This document shows positions 41,729 through 51,145 of a DNA stretch of 64,000 bases, piece by piece. Made by a program: the position numbers and the translations under genes. Numbering within the stretch: position 1 is the first letter of the stretch; every line of letters begins with the position of its first letter. The notes below the pieces were generated by a model that made no database searches, had not been told where the DNA came from, and was given only the letters and a program-made list of their open reading frames with translations. Where the stretch lies: contig CAKUTI010000005.1 in NCBI GenBank assembly GCA_934691925.1, positions 1 to 64,000 on the forward strand. Direction: 5' to 3'. This stretch comes from an uncultured Treponema sp. Its GTDB lineage: Bacteria; Spirochaetota; Spirochaetia; Treponematales; Treponemataceae.

Positions 41729-44284
41729 ATGAAAACGAACTTCCTAGATTTCCTTAATGAAAAAATAGAAAATGGCCTGCCGGTCTTTTTTGACGGCGGA
41801 ATGGGCTCGATGATTCAGAAATCGGGCTTCTCGGACTATGAAATTCCAGAGGACTTGTGCTTCACACGCCCTGACATCATAAAAAATATTCACTCGCAGT
41901 ATCTTGAAGCAGGCTCGAACATAATCACTTCAAACTCGTTCGGCGCGCTTCCGCTAAAACTCGACGGCTGCAAATATTCATACGAGCAGTACATTTCAGA
42001 ATCGATAAAGCTCTGCAAGGAATGTATCGCTGAGGCAGAAAAAAGCGGAAACAATCGCGGACATTTCACAGCGTGGGACACAAGCCAGATTGGCCGTCTT
42101 CTCGAGCCGATGGGAGACCTGACTTTTGATGAAGCATACGAAAACTACAAGCTGGCGGCAATCGCGGCTGAAAGATCAGGGGCTGACCTTGCAATCATCG
42201 AGACAATGGCGGACCTGCACGAGATAAAGGCGGCGGTTCTTGCGGTAAGGGAAAACACAAGCCTTCCAATAATCACAACTGTTACGTTCCAGCCGAATCT
42301 AAGAACTCTGACAGGCGCTGACGTGCGCACCTGCGTTGTCTATCTTGAGTCTCTTGGAACAGACGCAATCGGCTTCAACTGCGGAGGCTCTCTCCGTGAA
42401 GACGACGCTCTCGCGGAAGAATTTATGCGCTACGCACACAAGCCTGTGCTGATTCAGCCGAACGCTGGAATTCCGACAGTGATAAACGGAAAAACCGTCT
42501 ATATGGTCGGCCCTGACGAATTCGCCGAGCACCACGAAAAATACAGGAAGCTCGGCGCGTCTATCCTGGGAGGCTGCTGCGGAACAACCCCTGATCATAT
42601 AAAATCGCTGGTCAAAAAAATCGAGGCTCTTCCGCCTCAAAAGCGCGTTCCATGCGAATTTGAAAACTCATGCTTTATCTGCTCCTACAATTCTTCTGTT
42701 GAAATCGGAGGAAAAAGCGGACCGCAGATAATCGGCGAGCGGATAAATCCGACCGGAAAAAAGAAAGTCAAGGAAGCGTTGCTCGCCCACAATATGAATT
42801 TCGTGCTTGGCGAGGCTGAAAGCCAAATCAACGCCGGAGCGCAAATTCTCGACGTGAATGTGGGGCTTCCGGGAATCGACGAGGCACAGACGATGGTCGA
42901 TGCGGTAAAGACAATCCAGAACGCGTTCTCAACACCGCTCCAGATTGACTCGAGCGAGCCGCCGGTTCTTGAAAAAGCATTAAGATACTACAACGGAAAA
43001 CCGCTTATAAACTCCACGAACGGACGGCAGGACGTTATGGACAGGGTTCTTCCGCTTGTTAAAAAGTACGGCGGAGCTGTCGTCGCGCTCTGCATCGACG
43101 AGAAGGGAATCGCGCCAACGGCAGAAGGCCGCGTTGAAGTCGCCGAGAAAATCATAAAGGAAGCCGCAAAATACGGAATTCCTGTGCGCGACCTTGTGAT
43201 TGACACGCTTACGCTCACAGTCTCGTCTCAGCAAAAGGAAGCTCTCGAAACTCTCCGCGCAATCCAGATTCTAAAAGAAAAATACGGAAAGGACGGAATT
43301 CAGTTCGTGCTTGGAGTCTCGAACATCAGCTTTGGAATTCCGCGCCGCGACATCGTGAACTCAAGATTCTTCGCGATGGCATTGTACTCAGGGCTTTCCG
43401 CATGCATCATAAATCCTCTTATGGTTCCAATGATGGAAAGCTACCACGCCTACCGCGCGCTCGCCGCGTTCGACGAGAACTGCCTTGACTACATCGAAAA
43501 GTACAACGGAACTTCCGCCCCGGTCTACGGTCTTACGCCTGAGCAAATCGCCGCGTCAAAAGGAAACGCAAGCCAAGCTAAGCAGGTGAAGTCTCCGAAA
43601 AATTCAGACAATGCGGCAAAACTTCCAGAAAATCTCACAGAATCAGAAAACAGAATGATTGAAATCATCACAAAAGGATTCAAGGATTCAAGCGCGGAGG
43701 CAACGTCGAAACTTCTTGAAGAAGGCAAGCAGCCGGTTGAAATCATCGACCGATGCATTGTTCCTGCGCTGGACATTGTGGGAAAAGACTTTGAGACAGG
43801 ACGAAAATTCCTTCCGCAGCTTCTTCTTGCGGCGGATACGGTCTCAAACAGCTTCGCGGTCATAAAGTCGTATCTTGAAAGCCATGGAACAAAGCAGGAG
43901 TCAAAAGGAACAATCGTAATCTGCACGGTTTTCGGCGACATCCACGACATCGGAAAGAACATCACAAAGGCGATGCTCGAAAACTACGGCTATACGGTTC
44001 TCGACCTCGGGAAAAATGTTCCCTACGACAAAGTTGTGGACACGGTGCTTGAAAAAGACATTCAGCTCGTGGGACTCAGCGCGCTGATGACGACAACGGT
44101 CGCGAACATGGAGACAACGATAAATCTCCTGCGCGAAAAGCTCGGCGAGCAGGGAAAATCCTGCAAGATAATGGTTGGCGGAGCTGTTCTGACAGAAGAC
44201 TACGCGGCAAAAATCGGCGCGGACTACTACGCGAAAGATGCGATGACAAGCGTGGCGATTGCAAAGGAAGTCTTCGGAAAATAA
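41729..44284 (+). CDS. metH: cobalamin-dependent methionine synthase lacking the activation domain
   Basis: Transfers methyl from methyl-tetrahydrofolate through cobalamin to homocysteine. Start at MKTNFLDFLNEK (41729). The 851-residue protein has the homocysteine domain (FDGGMGSMIQ, FNCGGSLR, ILGGCCGTTPDH with zinc cysteines), the pterin domain (GPQIIGERINPTGKKKVKEALL, DVNVGLPGIDE, QIDSSEP, NSTNG), the cap, and the cobalamin domain with DIHDIGKNITKAML holding the ligand histidine. It ends after the cobalamin domain, so the AdoMet-binding reactivation domain of the E. coli enzyme (about 1200 residues) is missing; a separate reactivator must exist elsewhere or the enzyme needs none in an anaerobe. 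Confidence 0.95.
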   Translation: MKTNFLDFLNEKIENGLPVFFDGGMGSMIQKSGFSDYEIPEDLCFTRPDIIKNIHSQYLEAGSNIITSNSFGALPLKLDGCKYSYEQYISESIKLCKECIAEAEKSGNNRGHFTAWDTSQIGRLLEPMGDLTFDEAYENYKLAAIAAERSGADLAIIETMADLHEIKAAVLAVRENTSLPIITTVTFQPNLRTLTGADVRTCVVYLESLGTDAIGFNCGGSLREDDALAEEFMRYAHKPVLIQPNAGIPTVINGKTVYMVGPDEFAEHHEKYRKLGASILGGCCGTTPDHIKSLVKKIEALPPQKRVPCEFENSCFICSYNSSVEIGGKSGPQIIGERINPTGKKKVKEALLAHNMNFVLGEAESQINAGAQILDVNVGLPGIDEAQTMVDAVKTIQNAFSTPLQIDSSEPPVLEKALRYYNGKPLINSTNGRQDVMDRVLPLVKKYGGAVVALCIDEKGIAPTAEGRVEVAEKIIKEAAKYGIPVRDLVIDTLTLTVSSQQKEALETLRAIQILKEKYGKDGIQFVLGVSNISFGIPRRDIVNSRFFAMALYSGLSACIINPLMVPMMESYHAYRALAAFDENCLDYIEKYNGTSAPVYGLTPEQIAASKGNASQAKQVKSPKNSDNAAKLPENLTESENRMIEIITKGFKDSSAEATSKLLEEGKQPVEIIDRCIVPALDIVGKDFETGRKFLPQLLLAADTVSNSFAVIKSYLESHGTKQESKGTIVICTVFGDIHDIGKNITKAMLENYGYTVLDLGKNVPYDKVVDTVLEKDIQLVGLSALMTTTVANMETTINLLREKLGEQGKSCKIMVGGAVLTEDYAAKIGADYYAKDAMTSVAIAKEVFGK

Positions 44285-44589
44285 AATTCAAGGCGACGGA
44301 AACTTGCCACGAGCCGAAATCAGTTTTGTAAACGCGTGGCGCGCTTTTCCGCTTCAAGATTCCAAAATCTTGAAAATCCGGCTTGCCTGAAAAACCGCAA
44401 AAGCCTGACTCTCTGCCGAGATTCTCTTCCGTGGCACGCCTCCAAAACGCAGAAACACACGCTCCGGCTTTGTGATATTTTCAATATTGCAGTAGAATCA
44501 GAGCGGGAAACGAAAATCAAAGCGTAATTGCGAGGACTTTAGTCCGAAGCAATCAATAAACATAAACAAACATAAACGCATGGACATTT
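44285..44589. other. gene-free interval with small hairpins
   Basis: No frame with coding character is seen. It contains CAAGATT/AATCTTG (44354-44374) and the imperfect stem ATTGCGAGGAC/GTCC-GAAGCAAT (44526-44552), a form common in dispersed bacterial repeats. Nothing else recognisable. Confidence 0.5.
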
Positions 44590-45477
44590 ATGAAAACAAA
44601 ATATTTTAACGGAAAAACTTTAAAGTCATTCAGCCCGCTCACCGCCTACGCGGGAATTCTTTTTGCGCCGCGCGCGGTTCTGACAAATTTCAGCTGCTTT
44701 GCGACAATCATAAAGGAATTCTTTTTTCTTCAATTTTTCGAGAAGCTCCATATCATTCATATTCCGATTGTCCACGTTGACCATCCTCTCGACAAGAAAA
44801 TTCCGTTCACTCCGTCAAAAGTCTCAATCTATCTTGACTTCATAAATCTCTGGGTGCGGCCGCTCTCAATGCTCGTGAAAAAATTCGGCTCTTGGCGCGC
44901 GTCTTACCTCACAAAGCTCTGGATGAGAAATTTCAAGAATCTTTACAAGGCGGCAGGAAAAATCTACCATTTCAGGCTCACGACAACCGACCGACCGAAC
45001 TACAAGAAAATGCGCGAGTTCAGGCAGATTCACGCGCTCGACCCGCATTATCTTTGCGTTCCGTCGCTCCACATCGCGACTGTCGCGCTCGCATTCGGAT
45101 TCTACAGGAAAACTTTTGCGGAAAACGATTTTTCAGACGAGGAAAAGCGGAACTGGCTAAGCGAGCTTTACTCAGGCGCGGTTGAAATCGCGGAGACGGT
45201 TCTTTATGTTAAGCAGCACAGCGTGAACTGTATTCCGGCGGCGCTCTATCTTGTCACGGCGAATTTCGGAGACTTGTTCTCGATAGACGACGCGCGGAAA
45301 TTCATCGATGATATGTTCAAGAATCCGGAAGGATTCAGCTTTGAGGATGCGTTTCAGGTGAAAGACCACATCAGGACGAGCTTTGAAAAATATCTTTCCG
45401 AAAGCAAAACTGCGAAAAACTGGCACGAGCCAATCAGGAATTTTCTGGAAAACTACGAGAAAAACGCTGAAAAATAG
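44590..45477 (+). CDS. PAP2-superfamily-like protein with an altered active site
   Basis: A 295-residue protein that I only tentatively place. Around residue 155 it reads YLCVPSLHIATVALAFGFYRK, like the PSLH motif of the PAP2/inositolphosphotransferase superfamily, and about 55 residues later YVKQHSVNCIPAALYLVT, like the QHyvxDxxAG motif but with the usual Asp replaced by Cys. The first motif DRPNYKKMREFR could stand in for KxxxxxxRP. Hydrophobic stretches are few compared with the multi-pass members. It could be a membrane-associated lipid phosphatase relative or an inactive descendant. No ribosome-binding site is obvious. It is followed by a dispersed repeat and miaB. Confidence 0.6.
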   Translation: MKTKYFNGKTLKSFSPLTAYAGILFAPRAVLTNFSCFATIIKEFFFLQFFEKLHIIHIPIVHVDHPLDKKIPFTPSKVSIYLDFINLWVRPLSMLVKKFGSWRASYLTKLWMRNFKNLYKAAGKIYHFRLTTTDRPNYKKMREFRQIHALDPHYLCVPSLHIATVALAFGFYRKTFAENDFSDEEKRNWLSELYSGAVEIAETVLYVKQHSVNCIPAALYLVTANFGDLFSIDDARKFIDDMFKNPEGFSFEDAFQVKDHIRTSFEKYLSESKTAKNWHEPIRNFLENYEKNAEK

Positions 45478-45508
45478 AAAAACGGCGGATTTATCAGACA
45501 TAAAGCAA

Positions 45509-45621
45509 GAGTGTTAGGGATTGAAGCAACGCGAAGCGGCTACTGGACAGAGCGGAGCGAAGGAAGCGGCTGGAGCGAAAGCGGAATTGCGGAAAGCCCG
45601 GCGGCAAAGCCGCAACACCCG
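45509..45621 (+). repeat. dispersed intergenic element, copy 3, before miaB
   Basis: Begins AGTGTTAGGGATTGAAGC and ends GCCCGGCGGCAAAGCCG-CAACACCC. Its interior repeats AGCGG/GAAGCGGCT words (CGAAGCGGCTACTGGACAG, GGAAGCGGCTGGAGCG). Same sense, relative to the flanking genes, as the copies at 17472-17655 and 26802-26944. Confidence 0.75.
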
Positions 45622-45695
45622 AAAAAAATCGCGGATTATGATTTTGAATTTATGAACTGCGAATTGCACATTAAAAATTGAAAACTGGAGAAACT

Positions 45696-47084
45696 ATGAC
45701 TTATTTTTTTGAGACTTACGGCTGCGAAATGAACATTGCGGAAAGCGCGGCGGTCGAGCAGCTTATGATTTCGCGCGGCTGGACAAAGGCGGCTCACGCG
45801 GAAGAGGCGAACATCGTCGTCATAAACACTTGCTCGGTGCGAGGCTCTGCCGAGGACAGAATTTTCGGAAGGCTCGGATACTTTGCCGGCGTGAAAAAAA
45901 TCCGCATGCTCGACACAAACACAAAAGTCCGCATGGAAGAGATGAAATACGCGCTTGAATTCGCAAAGAAAAACGGCGCAGTTCCGCTGAATCTCGTGCT
46001 TATGGGCTGCATGGCGGAACGTCTTCTAGACTCAATTCAGGAAAAATTTCCGCAGATTGACTATGTTGTCGGAACGTTCGGAAAATACAAATTCGGAGAA
46101 ATTCTGCAGAACATCGAGAACGGCGGAAAAGGATTCAAGATTGAAGAAGAAAAAGCCTACACTTTCGCTCCGAATTCATACGAGCAGGGCGCGTTCTCGA
46201 CATTCGTTCCGATTATGCACGGCTGCAACAATTTCTGCACTTACTGCATCGTTCCTTACGTGCGCGGAAGAGAAATCAGCCGCCCGGTCGAGCAAATCTT
46301 GAAGGAAATCGACTTTCTCACAAAGGCGAAAGTAAAGGAGATAACGCTTCTCGGCCAGAATGTGAACGCTTACAAAGGCGAGGACGGAACAACATTCCCG
46401 GGGCTTCTTGAAAAAATCTGCCGGCACATCGACGAGACAAACTCGACAATAAAATGGATACGGTTCGAGTCAAGCAACCCGAACGACTTTTCAGACGAGC
46501 TGATTGAAGTCTGCAAGCGAAATCCGCATATCTGCCGCGGCTTCCACATCGCCGCACAGCACGGAAACAACGAAATCCTAAAGAGAATGAACCGCAAGAA
46601 CACAAGGGAGGAATTCATCTCTCTGATGAAAAAGCTCCGCGAGAATCTTCCGGGAACGCAGGTCATAACAGACTTGATGGTGGGATTTCCGGGCGAGACG
46701 GAAAAGCAGTTCGAGGAAGTTCTGACTCTGATGAACGAAGTGTGCTTTGAAAGCGCGTTCATGTATTTTTACAATCCGCGCGAGGGAACTCCGGCGGCGA
46801 AATTTCCAGACCAGATTGATGTCAAAGTCAAAAAAGAGCGGCTTTCAAAAGTCATCGAGCTTCAGGAAAAAATCACGAAGGAAGTAATGAGAACAAGAAT
46901 CGGGCAGACGATTGAAGTTCTCGCGGACATTGTGTCGCGCAACAGCGAAAACGAGCTTCTAGGCAAAACCGAGCAGAACGAGAGAATCGCGTTCTCAGGC
47001 GACAAAAAGCTCATCGGCTCGTTCGTGAAAGTCAAAATCACAGATTTAAATGGAAACACATTTAGAGGAGAATTGGTTAGTTAA
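45696..47084 (+). CDS. miaB: tRNA-2-methylthio-N6-isopentenyladenosine synthase
   Basis: Radical SAM methylthiotransferase that modifies A37 of tRNAs reading UNN codons. Start at MTYFFETYGCEMN (45696) with GGAG 8 bases upstream. The 462-residue protein shows the N-terminal cluster cysteines (TYGCEMN, NTCSVR, MGCMAER), the radical SAM motif CNNFCTYCIVPYVRGREISRP, LLGQNVNAY, and a C-terminal TRAM domain. The N-terminal domain carries an insert of about 30 residues between its second and third cysteines. The Glu after the first Cys is usual for MiaB. Confidence 0.95.
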   Translation: MTYFFETYGCEMNIAESAAVEQLMISRGWTKAAHAEEANIVVINTCSVRGSAEDRIFGRLGYFAGVKKIRMLDTNTKVRMEEMKYALEFAKKNGAVPLNLVLMGCMAERLLDSIQEKFPQIDYVVGTFGKYKFGEILQNIENGGKGFKIEEEKAYTFAPNSYEQGAFSTFVPIMHGCNNFCTYCIVPYVRGREISRPVEQILKEIDFLTKAKVKEITLLGQNVNAYKGEDGTTFPGLLEKICRHIDETNSTIKWIRFESSNPNDFSDELIEVCKRNPHICRGFHIAAQHGNNEILKRMNRKNTREEFISLMKKLRENLPGTQVITDLMVGFPGETEKQFEEVLTLMNEVCFESAFMYFYNPREGTPAAKFPDQIDVKVKKERLSKVIELQEKITKEVMRTRIGQTIEVLADIVSRNSENELLGKTEQNERIAFSGDKKLIGSFVKVKITDLNGNTFRGELVS

Positions 47085-47085
47085 A

Positions 47086-47127
47086 TCTGCCGCACGAACG
47101 CGGCAGAATGCGTGCGGTTAAAACCGC
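47086..47127 (+). terminator. two small hairpins after miaB
   Basis: TCTGCCGC/GCGGCAGA (47086-47107) and GCGGT/ACCGC (47114-47127) follow the miaB stop. No T run follows, so termination is uncertain; they share the TGCGGCAGA word with 24 and 30.8 kb. Confidence 0.35.
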
Positions 47128-47163
47128 TAATTCAGCATGACAATTTTAAAGGAGAATAAAAAT

Positions 47164-47610
47164 ATGCCAGTACGCTTAATCGGAACAATCATCCTGCTGC
47201 TTGTCGTAACGCTTTTTGCAGGCGCAAACTTGGACAACCGCTGCAACATAAATTTCATTTTCAAGACTGTCCAGAACGTTCCTGTCTTTCTGACGGCGGT
47301 CGTCTCGTTTTTGGCGGGCGCAATCGTCATGATTCCGTTCACTTTCCACAGCAAAAAAAACAAGAAAGACGGAGCTGAAACGAAAATTTCCAAGCAGAAA
47401 AATCAGGACGAGGAATCGAAAACTCTGTTCGACTTTAAAATCAAGAAAGACGTGAGCAAAAATCAAAAGAAAGAGAAAAAATCATTCTTCAAGAAATCCG
47501 AAAAAAACGCGGGAGACTCGAAAAATTCAGAAGACAAAAACGCCGCAACAGAAAAATCTTCTGACGAGAAAGAAAGCGTTTCCTCTGAAAACACGGATTC
47601 TTCATTGTAA
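47164..47610 (+). CDS. LapA-domain (DUF1049-like) membrane protein
   Basis: A 148-residue protein starting at MPVRLIGTIILL (47164) with AAAGGAG upstream. Two hydrophobic helices (about residues 4-22 and 41-60) flank NLDNRCNINFIFKTVQNVPV, the LapA/DUF1049 arrangement of a short asparagine-rich hairpin between membrane segments. The rest is a highly charged Lys/Glu/Ser-rich cytoplasmic tail of about 85 residues with poly-acidic and poly-lysine patches, unusual for the family. LapA in enterobacteria helps control lipopolysaccharide synthesis; in this organism the role is unknown. It is between miaB and the thiamine kinase gene on the same strand. Confidence 0.65.
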   Translation: MPVRLIGTIILLLVVTLFAGANLDNRCNINFIFKTVQNVPVFLTAVVSFLAGAIVMIPFTFHSKKNKKDGAETKISKQKNQDEESKTLFDFKIKKDVSKNQKKEKKSFFKKSEKNAGDSKNSEDKNAATEKSSDEKESVSSENTDSSL

Positions 47611-47748
47611 TTTTTGTTTTGCGGAATTTTTTTGCGAAATTTTTTTGAGGAATTCTTTGCAGGAATTTTCATCAGAAGCAAAGAGAAATCGAAAATTCTC
47701 TCTTCGCTTATTTCCGTCTTTGCGCGGATATTTTCAGGAAAAATAAAA

Positions 47749-48369
47749 ATGAAACGTTGTGTGATAATCGGCGCGGCAAAAATCTCTAACTACGGAAAAA
47801 TCCGGGAATATCTTCAACCGGACGACTTTTTTATTGTCTGCGACGGCGGACTTGACCATCTTGAAAATCTAAAGATAAAGCCGAATTTGATTGTCGGAGA
47901 CTTCGACTCGCATGAAAATCCTCATCTTGAAGTGGAAACAATCGTTCTTCCGCATGAGAAAGACGACACTGACTCGGTTTTCGCGCTCAAAACGGCTCTT
48001 TCACGCGGCTTCAAGGATTTTCTTTTCATCGGCATGCTAGGCGGAAGACTCGACCACACGCTCGGAAATATCTCAATGCTTCTAAAATGCAATGAGGAGA
48101 AAGTGCGCGCGCTTATGCTCGACGATTATTCGGAGCTTGAAATTGTCGGCAAGGAAGAAGTCAAAATCGAAGACAAATTCTCCTATTTTTCGCTTCTGAA
48201 TGTCTCTGGAACAGCGAAAGGAGTCACGATAAAGGACGCTCTCTACAATCTTGACAACGCGGAAATTCCTGTAACTTACCAGTACGGAGTGAGCAACGAG
48301 GTTCCGAAAGGGAAAACCGCGAAAGTGAGCGTAAAGAAAGGCTGCCTTCTTTTAATCAAGGACTGGTAA
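47749..48369 (+). CDS. thiN: thiamine pyrophosphokinase
   Basis: Converts thiamine and ATP to thiamine diphosphate and AMP. Start at MKRCVIIGAAKISN (47749), with CAGGAA upstream; the 45 in-frame codons before it look non-coding. The 206-residue protein has FIVCDGGLDHLENLKIKPNLIVGDFDS, with the aspartates that hold magnesium, KDDTDSVFALKTAL and GMLGGRLDHTLGNISML, all family hallmarks. The C-terminal domain ending KGKTAKVSVKKGCLLLIKDW is typical. No thiamine riboswitch is visible upstream. Confidence 0.92.
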   Translation: MKRCVIIGAAKISNYGKIREYLQPDDFFIVCDGGLDHLENLKIKPNLIVGDFDSHENPHLEVETIVLPHEKDDTDSVFALKTALSRGFKDFLFIGMLGGRLDHTLGNISMLLKCNEEKVRALMLDDYSELEIVGKEEVKIEDKFSYFSLLNVSGTAKGVTIKDALYNLDNAEIPVTYQYGVSNEVPKGKTAKVSVKKGCLLLIKDW

Positions 48370-48450
48370 AAATGCAACGCGGTATTTCTCAGGCAAAAAG
48401 ACGCGATTTTAGAAGTTGTTAAAATCTTTTTTTGGAATTAGAATTGGAAT

Positions 48451-50040
48451 ATGGGATTTCTTCAGGCGGTTACAGACTTTTTTCAGTCGATTTTCATGAG
48501 CTCTTCACCAGAGGTAAAAAAACGCACAGAGCTTCACAAAATTGAAAACGAGCTGAAAGCCCTTCCTTTCCAGATTTACAAGAACGGAATGTTGCAGCCA
48601 AATTTCGCCGAGCTTTTCAGAATCTTATATGAAAACACAAAGCCGATTGACGACATTCTCGCGTCAACAATAAATTCGGAAAATGTCCACCGCGCAAAAC
48701 TTTTTGAAAGCCAGCTGATTGTCACAGGATTCTCGCCGGACACTCAGGAAAAAATCGGGAAACTTTCATACGAGTCAAGAAAAAAAGCCGTTGTGGATTC
48801 AGACCTGCCGATAAACAAGGTTCTTGACAGCCAGAAGCACACGATGGAGTCGATTCTAAGGCAGATAAAAACCCCGGAATTCGCAAAAATCGACCAGACA
48901 ATATCAAGGCTAAAGCAGCTCGCCGACATCTGCCGCTTCAACTACGTGAGCATCATAAAAGTTTTCGACTCGAATTTTGACGGAATCACATCGTCGTCTT
49001 TTGGAAATGTTCATCCTGCGCTGCCGGAGCAAGCCGAGCCTGCGCTCATGGACTTTTATTACATAATCGGAAATTTTGAGCTTGACACTGCCGAAGCCCG
49101 GGCGATTATCGCTCTTAAGCAGCTGAGCAGCGGAAACGAAGTGCCTGAAAAAAAGCAGCAGGAAATTCTCCAGAATCTCAGGAAGATAAATTCCGTCTTC
49201 ACAAAATACCTCACGGCGGACGTCATCAGAAAAGTCATCTGCCTCGGGAAAAAAGACCCGAAGCCGGTTCTCGACACAACCGCATACCAGTCAAATTCGC
49301 TTAAAAGTTTCATGGAAGGATTTCAGGGAAAATTCGCCTCGGACAGCGAGCGGATTAAAGGCGAAATCAAGGATTACACAGTCTCGTTTGAAATCAAGGA
49401 GCTTTTCAACGACGAGCCGATTCTCGAGCTTAAAACCTACAATGCGGAAACAAACAGCCTTCTGAGGAAAAACACGCCGTTCTCGTTCGTCTGGATTACG
49501 CCTCTTCAGGTCATCAAGACTTTTATGGCGACATATATGACCGAGCCGGTTATGAACGTTCTGAACAACATCGTGATTGAAGGATTTTTCAACAATTCCG
49601 ACTACAAGACACAGTTTTCTTCGATTGTCTACGCAGTCAACGAGATAAACCAGAATATCAGCGACTTTGAGGACTCTTTCGACCGCGAGAAGAAAAACGA
49701 CGCGGCGGAGCTTACCGGCCTGATTCAGGACAGCAAAAGAGACGCCGATTTTCTTAAAAAGGTCGGTGTCATGGTCGATAATATAAACGAGCAGGCCCAC
49801 AAGCTGGTGCAGGAATGTTCAAGCAATTTTTTTGACCTATACAGAGAGATTGGCGAGCTTATCGTTGACGCAAAAAAATCAAAATCTGATATAGTTTCAA
49901 ACATAAAAGTTCTGCTTTCTTCAACAAGAAACAGAGACGGTTCCGGCGTTATTGAGCAGCAGCACGGAAACTGGAAGCTGTTCCTCAAAATCATGAAGAA
50001 CTATGCAATTATCGGAGACATAGAACACGACCATGAATGA
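48451..50040 (+). CDS. spirochaete-type protein of unknown function (529 residues)
   Basis: I do not recognise a catalytic domain. The protein is largely alpha-helical and cytoplasmic, with a short hydrophobic N-terminus (MGFLQAVTDFFQSIFM), helical repeats, and a C-terminal coiled-coil-like part (FEDSFDREKKNDAAELTGLIQDSKRDADFL). From memory similar proteins occur next to the GGDEF cyclase in other treponemes. A possible promoter (TTGTTA, 17 bases, TAGAAT at 48416-48444) ends only 6 bases before the ATG, which would give a near-leaderless message; GGAA 3 bases before the ATG is the only ribosome-binding-like sequence. It overlaps the cyclase gene by 8 bases and so heads that operon. Confidence 0.7.
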   Translation: MGFLQAVTDFFQSIFMSSSPEVKKRTELHKIENELKALPFQIYKNGMLQPNFAELFRILYENTKPIDDILASTINSENVHRAKLFESQLIVTGFSPDTQEKIGKLSYESRKKAVVDSDLPINKVLDSQKHTMESILRQIKTPEFAKIDQTISRLKQLADICRFNYVSIIKVFDSNFDGITSSSFGNVHPALPEQAEPALMDFYYIIGNFELDTAEARAIIALKQLSSGNEVPEKKQQEILQNLRKINSVFTKYLTADVIRKVICLGKKDPKPVLDTTAYQSNSLKSFMEGFQGKFASDSERIKGEIKDYTVSFEIKELFNDEPILELKTYNAETNSLLRKNTPFSFVWITPLQVIKTFMATYMTEPVMNVLNNIVIEGFFNNSDYKTQFSSIVYAVNEINQNISDFEDSFDREKKNDAAELTGLIQDSKRDADFLKKVGVMVDNINEQAHKLVQECSSNFFDLYREIGELIVDAKKSKSDIVSNIKVLLSSTRNRDGSGVIEQQHGNWKLFLKIMKNYAIIGDIEHDHE

Positions 50041-51145
50041 CGAAATCCCAATTAAGACACAAGATTCAGATGTTCAGGAAATAATCGGCCAGTACGAGAA
50101 AAAGATTTACGACCTTCAGCAGCTTCTTGAAATTTCACGCTCGCTTTGCTCAACACTTGAATTCTCAAAGCTCATCGAATCGATTTTATACACTTGCATG
50201 GGACAGTTCCACGTGCTTGGAGCAGGAGTTTTCGTTCTGAATGCGCTGAACAGCGACAACTATCAGCTTGACGAGAACTACAGCGGAATCGACATCGACC
50301 CGAATATCCACTACGTGATTCCGACAACAAACGAGATTGCGCGCATTCTTGAAAGCAGCCCTTCTCCGCTTTCAATGGACGAGATTGCCTCCCGGCTCGA
50401 CGGCTCGGCGGACATCTCCGTTCTTTCGTCGCTTCACCCTTCTCTTGTTGTTCCTCTTATTCAGCACAAGCACTTGAACGGGATTCTTGTCTTGGGCGAG
50501 AGAATCACTTTGTCGGAAGAAACAGGATACAGCGCGTACGAAAAAGAGCAGATTACAGGAATCGCATCGCTTGCGGCAATCGCAATCAACAACGCGGCTC
50601 TAGTCGAGCGTTCATCAACAGACATGATGACGCACTTGAAGCTCAAATACTTTTTCTTCAATGTTCTCACAGACAAGCTCGACACGGCTTTGTCAAATGA
50701 CGAGAACGTTTCCGTGATGATGTTCGACATCGATTTTTTCAAGCGATTCAATGACACTTACGGCCACGCCTGCGGAGACTACGTTCTTCAGACAGTCGCA
50801 AAAGTCATAAAATCCTCGATAAGAAGCCAGGACTTGGCGGCGAGATACGGCGGCGAAGAATTCACAGTCCTCTTAAACCACACGAAAAAAGAAGATGCGA
50901 TGACCGTCGCCGACAGAATCAGAAGCAAAATCGAGCAGTTCGACTTCAACTATGAGAACCAGCACGTGAAAGTCACGATTTCAGTCGGAGTCTCAACGTT
51001 CGACACAGTGGAAAATCCTGTAACCTTGCCTAAAGTTCTCGTTGATCAGGCAGACCAGGCGCTTTACGTTTCAAAACGCAGCGGAAGAAACAGAGTGACT
51101 TTCGCCGACCCGAAACTCATTTCAGAAATAAAGGTTGAGTCCTGA
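50033..51145 (+). CDS. GAF-GGDEF diguanylate cyclase
   Basis: Makes cyclic di-GMP from two GTP. The 370-residue protein has an N-terminal coiled coil and a GAF domain (about 25-185: LLEISRSLCSTLEFSKLIESIL...GILVLGERITLSEE), then a GGDEF domain. The catalytic site is GGEEF at 273-277, metal-binding residues lie in VMMFDIDFFKRFNDTYGHACGD, and the product-inhibition site RxxD is present as R264-S-Q-D267. It has no membrane segment, so it is cytosolic and probably senses a small ligand through GAF. It overlaps its neighbours on both sides (8 bases upstream, ATGA-type TGATG downstream). Confidence 0.95.
   Translation: MNDEIPIKTQDSDVQEIIGQYEKKIYDLQQLLEISRSLCSTLEFSKLIESILYTCMGQFHVLGAGVFVLNALNSDNYQLDENYSGIDIDPNIHYVIPTTNEIARILESSPSPLSMDEIASRLDGSADISVLSSLHPSLVVPLIQHKHLNGILVLGERITLSEETGYSAYEKEQITGIASLAAIAINNAALVERSSTDMMTHLKLKYFFFNVLTDKLDTALSNDENVSVMMFDIDFFKRFNDTYGHACGDYVLQTVAKVIKSSIRSQDLAARYGGEEFTVLLNHTKKEDAMTVADRIRSKIEQFDFNYENQHVKVTISVGVSTFDTVENPVTLPKVLVDQADQALYVSKRSGRNRVTFADPKLISEIKVES

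Noticed and set aside
44285-44589. A possible cobalamin or SAM riboswitch near metH and metF
   Set aside because: No B12-box or SAM-type stem arrangement is visible upstream of metF or metH, and this gap is downstream of metH.
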